This document shows, piece by piece, positions 58,904-64,000 of a stretch of 64,000 nt of DNA. The position numbers were made by a program, and so were the translations under genes. Below the pieces are notes generated by a model. That model was not told where the DNA came from and searched no databases. It saw nothing but the letters and a program-made list of their open reading frames with translations. The stretch covers positions 170,035 through 234,034 of the forward strand of contig QKWP01000688.1 in assembly GCA_003550325.1 (NCBI GenBank). The letters are read 5' to 3'. Every line of letters begins with the position of its first letter. Positions within the stretch are counted from its first letter, which is position 1. This DNA comes from Gigaspora rosea. Its lineage: Eukaryota > Glomeromycota > Glomeromycetes > Diversisporales > Gigasporaceae.

Positions 58904-59859
58904 TCAGGGATGGTAAATGACCTGAAATGATCTAGTGACTTAAATGAATAATGACTGGTCACTGGTCATTTAAAAAGCTGAAATGACCTAGTAGGTCATT
59001 TAAAATTTTATAGTATAGGTCACAGCTTCTCAACTGGTTGTTGAACAAAATTAACATGCTACATGTGTTATATGTGAACGATCAGATTATTGCCATATTT
59101 TACTAAAAATAGTCAGAAACAAATTATTTATTGCCCCTAACCATTTTTTTTTTTGCGATTTTTTTTTAGGCTGACAATAAGGTCAACATGGGCAATCCTG
59201 ATCGTAACAAGAAAAGGCTGATACGTAAGTACATGTACATGCAACTTCTAGATAATAATGCTGCAAGGAGTTAAAGATAAGTAATTCAATGAGTTACTCG
59301 TTTAGGATATTACGACATAACCACTAACATAATTATAATTATTAGGGACAAAGACAGGATACATTGATAAAAAAAGTTATTACAAATGTGCATATAAATA
59401 GAATTATGCATAATCTGGATCCAAAATATATTTAATTATGATATTTCTAAACTTGACTTATCGATAATACGAAAACCACAAGTTGTAAACGAAAAAATGT
59501 TAAACGTCGTCCTTATTTTCGGAAAATACGGTAATTGGTTTTACCCACTAGATCAGATTCGCCGGCATTCTACATTACTGTTACTGCTTTCATGCAAATA
59601 ATGGAATTTTACACGATTTCAAACAAAATAATTGTATAGTATCACTTTTCAATAAAAATATAAAATTATTATTGGAATGTACTCGACAAACTTTTGATTT
59701 ATTCCATGCAATTTAAATTGTACCCATCGCGAATTTCTTAGTATCCTTAACTTTTTATAACAACATTAGCATTTGTTTGCTTATATGCATAAATTCCAAA
59801 TGAAGTAGCAGTAAAATCATCTCTGATGGCATGAAGAGGTAATATGAATTATAAAATTT

Positions 59860-62834
59860 TTAAAGCACAAAGGAAACAGGGGCTTCCAACGAATTATTGA
59901 ATAATCCTAATAAACTCCATTTGGCTGATAGATCATCTGTGGGATGAATTATACATCTGCCCAATTCGTATTCGAGTTGTTTACTATTTGTAGTTTCATC
60001 ATCTAGTTCCTTGTCATTTAACGTATTAATCCAAACTTTAACCATGTGTGACCAATTATCTTCATTGAAAATATCCGAATTATCGATCATGACCTCATTC
60101 AATTCATTTGAATGAGTTTGTGTATTGGTTTGTGAATTGATTTGTGAACTGTCAGGAACTGATATAATGCTATTCTCGCTATCACTTGTAGTGTATTCTG
60201 CTAACTCTTCCTGTGCTTTATCCTCTTCACCGTTATTATAAGCTTCACTTTCATTAGAAGGTTGAATAGGAGTTGCAATACGAATTTATTTATATTGTTT
60301 TTTAGCATTTTTAGCTTCATTGCATTTTCGCTTGCTTAATATATCACTGCGCAATTGACTCATAGCTAGTACTTTGTTATTCTTAAATTGATAATTAAAA
60401 TTAGTAGTATAAAAAAAAAAGATAATAAATTAAATTAAAAATCACATACTGGCAAACGATTTTGGCACTTCGTATGTAGATAACCTATGGTTGACTATAA
60501 TAGCTCAACTGAAGTGGAATTAATGCATATGCCAAATAAATATAAAGCCAATCGAGATAATTCAGGTGCCAAACCCTTCACTGAATCCCAAAAATCGACG
60601 ATATTTCCATCAACTGATCATATGTTTCGCAATTAAAGGGAAACGCTTCTCTTTGATATAACAAAAATTCACGTAAAATACGTGTTGGTGCCTTGCTAAA
60701 CCATGCGTTGTAATAGTAGATTAGCTATTGACTGAAGTGTGATAAAAAAGACCAGAAATGTTAAAGGAAAATTTTGAGAGCTGATATTTTGGGTGTAAAA
60801 CAATTGATAGAAGAAGCAAGGGTTGTTCCCATTGTGCCCATCGTTTCTCCAATCGAGCTACCATGTGTTCAGAAAAATCCTCATCTTTACAATCCGCAAA
60901 AACTTTAATAAGCCACCCAAAGCAATGCGTAATTTCAAAAAGCCGTGCACTATTTTTTTGAAGTCTATTTAATATTCCACATAATGGAAATAATAAGTCT
61001 TGAAGTTCATAAAGAATAATCCAAAAATTAGGATCTTGCAATATCGATATAATATCAGGCGAAAGTAGTTTGGTTTTATTAGCATTTTCTGATAAAAACC
61101 GTTGCCGTGTTCTCCACTTCGAAAAGTACTTGCCGACCCAATTCTCATAGGAGCAAATTTTGTAGCTAGCATCTATTGTAAGTAGAAATCAGAGCGGTTT
61201 CAGAATTAAAAAAAAAAAGCACAATTCAGAAAATGAATGGATGCATTAAAATCTAAAATTGAATAAAATTTGATTTTTGATTTAGGATAATCTGTACTAA
61301 AAATAGATTTTGATTAAAACTCGAAAATCGACTTTTATTCGATTTTGCCAAGCACTAAACCTTTTTAATAATAACAAAAAATATTAATTTTTAAATTTAC
61401 AAAAATCGATACCACTTTTTAAAAATAAATATATTGTTGATTTTTATTAAATCATATTCCCATATTTAATTCTGGAACCCTCATTATAATTTATTAGAAT
61501 TGTTACACAATTAAAAACAATACTTACTTTAAGCGCGGATTCAGTTTTTAAAATGGAATAGAAACTAAAATAAAAACTGTTCCAGCGTGTTTCAGCAGGT
61601 GTTATAAGAGAAATAACTTGACCGTAACAGGACATTTGCTCATTTCTTAATAATCCAGTGAAATATGGAGAAGAGTGAAAATAGCTTATAACACGTATTG
61701 CACTTTTGGATATTTTTTTATACATATCATGTTCCTTGAAAATATCCCCAAAAACCAGATTTACTTGATGCGCCATGCACGGAATAAAAGCTTTGTTGGG
61801 AAATTCGACTCTTAGTTGTTGCCTATAAGTAAAAACAAAAAAAATTTAAACAAATAAAATGTGCACCATAAATTTTAATTTTTACCTCGCAGCTGCATAA
61901 CCGCCAGCAGAATCTGATACATAACAGTTAATTTGGATGTTTTTTTCTTCTGCATTATCCATTATGTCCTTAATGAGAAGTTTTACATCTTCATTTCTTG
62001 ATCGTTGGTCACTAATATCGTGCGCATTCCAAATCAAAGCTTCACCTTTAGAAGTAATCAAAACGATACCAAAAAGATGCTCCTGCTTAATGTTAGTCCA
62101 GCCATCAAACGCCGCGGTTACTCCAATTTCATCTGCACTTGCGCGTTGTAAAATATCCTCAACTAACTTTTCTGAATAACTTGGAAGAATTCGATTACTT
62201 ACTGCCCGTCGATTAGGTAACTTTAAAGCAGGTGCAATAAAGTTAAAAACATCTTGCATTTCATTATTTTCCATAAAAGTAAAAGGAAGGCCATTTGATA
62301 CGATCATACGTAAAATCAAGTTTTCAAAATGTGGTTTATCCTTTTCAGATAGTGGACGTGAAACGTAGGTGGTAAATGTTGTTTGCTTTTTAGGCAAATT
62401 AATTTCTGTAGTTTCAGAAATTGTGGGAATTGTGCTGGAAATTTCATCCTCAGATGCAATATCGGCATTAGTATTGGCTACTAATAATTTATTAAACATG
62501 TTATTAACATAATGAATAAGCAAACTATATCAAAATACATCTTATAAATACCTTTATCACTTCTGCTTTTTTTTTTAGCATCTTCAGGTACTGATCTTGC
62601 AAGAATCTCTAAAACCTCATCTGTATTATATTCTTCTTTAAAATTTAGGCAGTCCCTAAGGTGGCTTCGACATAACTTTGCCTTGTTAGATACAAAGCAC
62701 TGGGGATTCGTTAGTGCGACAGGTAAAGTATATTTCCTTATACATGAAAGGCAAACCGCCTTTTTGTTTGCTTTTGGATTATCAGGTTCAGCGAGATAAA
62801 AAAATTCTTGAAAATTATGTCCTTTTCTACCCAT
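59860..62834 (-). pseudogene. hAT transposase, five exons, lightly damaged
   Basis: Exons: 62834-62552, 62480-61886, 61822-61528, about 61172-60450 and 60381-59860. The first three join in frame with GT..AG introns of 71 and 63 bp. Exon 1 carries a BED-type zinc finger (VCLSCIRKY..SHLRDC). Exon 2 has the first catalytic Asp in AAFDGWTNI, and YVSDSAGGYAAAR the second. Exon 3 has MAHQVNLVF and PAETRWNSFY. Exon 4 carries LGLAPELSRL-like hAT C-terminal sequence (KGLAPELSRLALYLFGI, then TIGYLHTKCQNRLP). Damage: a one-base phase slip at the exon 4 start, one lost T before the dimerisation region, TAG for an expected Trp, and a TAA in exon 5. It is the youngest-looking DNA transposon here and may mobilise hAT MITEs. 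Confidence 0.75.
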
Positions 62835-63599
62835 CTTACGTTATCTAAAAAAAAAACTCTAGTATTAGATTGAAAGAAAGATAAAATTTAAGGCATCAGC
62901 GTGAGTTGACATGATCAATTTCCATATATGCCAAATCTACATACCCCCGATATGTAATAAGTCTTTTCTAATTTTAGTACAAACGCCCCCTTTATGTAGT
63001 TACTACTGTATTCGCAAAGCGTCCATTAATCTAAATGTTATAGCCAGCTCAACGTCACAAAAAACTTTATTTTTCTTATATTTTTTTTTTAATTTGTTTT
63101 GTTTTATTTTTTATTTATTAAATTATTTTTTAATTTTATTTTTTTGATTTATGTTGTTATATCACGTAAAGAAAAGTTCAATAATTCGTGCAATTTATTA
63201 CAGGATTCACATCAAGTATTATGTGAGTCTGAAACCACTTGAGGCCTCGCTTGTGCTTGTTAACCTTGTAACCACCAAATCAGTACGGCTTCAAATCCTT
63301 ATTTTGATCGCAAAATTTATTTACATTTTTACTAACGTTTTTTAGCCCCCAAATATTTGCAAACCATAATAGTTGCGTAACAGCAAAAGTATTTTTTAAA
63401 AATTGGTTTCGTTGGAGAGAAAATCAATCCAATATTTATTACGACTTTTCTCCTTTCATATAACTTTTTAAACTACGGCAATATCGATATGAGATCATGC
63501 ATTTAAATAAGCTCTGCATGCATTAATGCATCGATTTAACTGATATGTACAATACCAAACTAATTATGTCGCGCCATCCGATCATGGTTATATTATACA
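62835..63599. other. 5' side of the hAT element, no gene seen
   Basis: Holds the presumed promoter and 5' untranslated part of the transposase. T-rich tract at 63080-63145. Confidence 0.45.
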
Positions 63600-63689
63600 A
63601 ACTTTAAATGACCCCCAAATCCAAATGACTTAGGTTATTTACAAATGACCTGGATCATTTGGTCACGAGTCATTTTCAAATGACTAGGG

Positions 63690-63785
63690 CGGGGGGCATG
63701 GAAAAATTTTTGGGCATGCCCCTATGGGCATGTCTCGGGCTAGAGGCATGCCCCTCTATGCCCGGGCATGCCCCCTTGAATCAGG
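63690..63785. repeat. GC-rich palindromic cluster of GGGCATGCCC motifs
   Basis: Within about 95 bp GGGCATGCCC or close variants occur several times (for example TGGGCATGCCCCTATGGGCA and CCCGGGCATGCCC). It is strongly GC-rich in an AT-rich window and lies exactly where the right end of the hAT element is expected. Confidence 0.7.
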
Positions 63786-63864
63786 AACACAGAATTTATG
63801 CGATATGAATTTGTAAATTATGCATGCAGTATATATATAATAATCGATTTACTGAAACAAACTT

Positions 63865-64000
63865 CAATTTTTTAAATACTGCGCACAACTAATGATTTTT
63901 TTAACCTGTGCCTAATTTACATACTGCGCTCAAAGCCAAAACTAAATTTTTAAAAACTGTGCCCAATTTAAATACTGCGTTCAACTAAGCAATTTTTTTT
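63865..64000. repeat. Degenerate tandem repeat at the window edge
   Basis: ATACTGCGC or ATACTGCGT recurs about every 46-51 bases, at about 63877, 63921 and 63973, each followed by CAA- and TTTTTAA-rich sequence and GTGCC. It continues past the window. Confidence 0.6.

Larger units (their letters stand above)
58904..63680 (-). mobile_element. hAT transposon carrying a nearly intact transposase
   Basis: Left end CAGGGATGGTAAATGACCTG has the CAGGG start typical of hAT TIRs. Behind it and before the right end (63600-63680), AAATGACC-type motifs repeat in opposite orientation, as in subterminal transposase-binding regions. The gene fills 59860-62834. The right terminus runs into a GC-rich palindromic cluster and does not show a matching CCATCCCTG, so that end and the 8-bp duplication are unresolved. 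Confidence 0.6.

Overview
Eukaryotic, very AT-rich window dominated by transposable elements. The best-fitting source is an arbuscular mycorrhizal fungus (Glomeromycotina, Rhizophagus-like). The clues are a TKL-type kinase with the N-terminal Cys-rich and 'VIEWIPF' layout and Sel1 repeats that I recall as typical of Rhizophagus, short GT..AG introns (about 50-85 bp), and abundant hAT, Ty3/Gypsy and tyrosine-recombinase retroelements. The species call is inference from recall, not from a search. Only one host-like gene, the kinase at 48.8-50.2 kb, looks intact.

Layout. (1) 0.6-8.0 kb: a LINE 3'-end fragment; a foldback element with subterminal 20-bp repeats (1.3-2.4 kb); a 3.6-kb DNA transposon-like unit (2861-6476) with a perfect 16-bp TIR and perfect 9-bp target duplication, whose only gene is a broken RING-finger-type gene; the decayed gene it landed beside; and a TA-flanked MITE. 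(2) 8.8-25.5 kb: a minus-strand Ty3/Gypsy element with 500-bp LTRs, split between RNase H and integrase by a plus-strand Ty3/Gypsy element (11.9-21.0 kb). One LTR of the inner element holds an assembly gap and a GC-richer insert with a tRNA-like head. (3) 28.0-34.0 kb: a complete-length tyrosine-recombinase retrotransposon (gag, RT, RNase H, YR) with split direct repeats A1-ORFs-B1-A2-B2, the Ngaro/PAT arrangement. (4) 37.2-43.4 kb: TTA-flanked MITEs and a 3-kb foldback element made of nested palindromes, cut by a 5'-truncated LINE with a poly(A) tail and a perfect 14-bp target duplication. (5) 43.7-45.7 kb: two TA-flanked foldbacks. (6) 47.1-53.1 kb: a Sel1-repeat fragment, an array of eight intron-like 123-131-bp repeats, the kinase gene, and a degenerate segmental copy of it hit by MITEs. 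(7) 54.5-63.7 kb: a ruined hAT transposase and a nearly intact five-exon hAT transposase, then GC-rich palindromes.

Two themes run through the window. Insertions are stacked in readable order (Gypsy in Gypsy, LINE in foldback, MITE in kinase pseudogene, RING-gene element beside a dead gene). Nearly every premature stop in the retroelements is one C:G-to-T:A transition from a codon expected in its family (CGA, CAA, CAG or TGG), and several catalytic residues are lost by the same kind of change, which suggests methylation-linked deamination or a RIP-like process. The strongest candidate for something undescribed is the 3.6-kb TIR/TSD-bounded unit carrying the RING-type gene; the tandem intron-like array in front of the kinase comes next.
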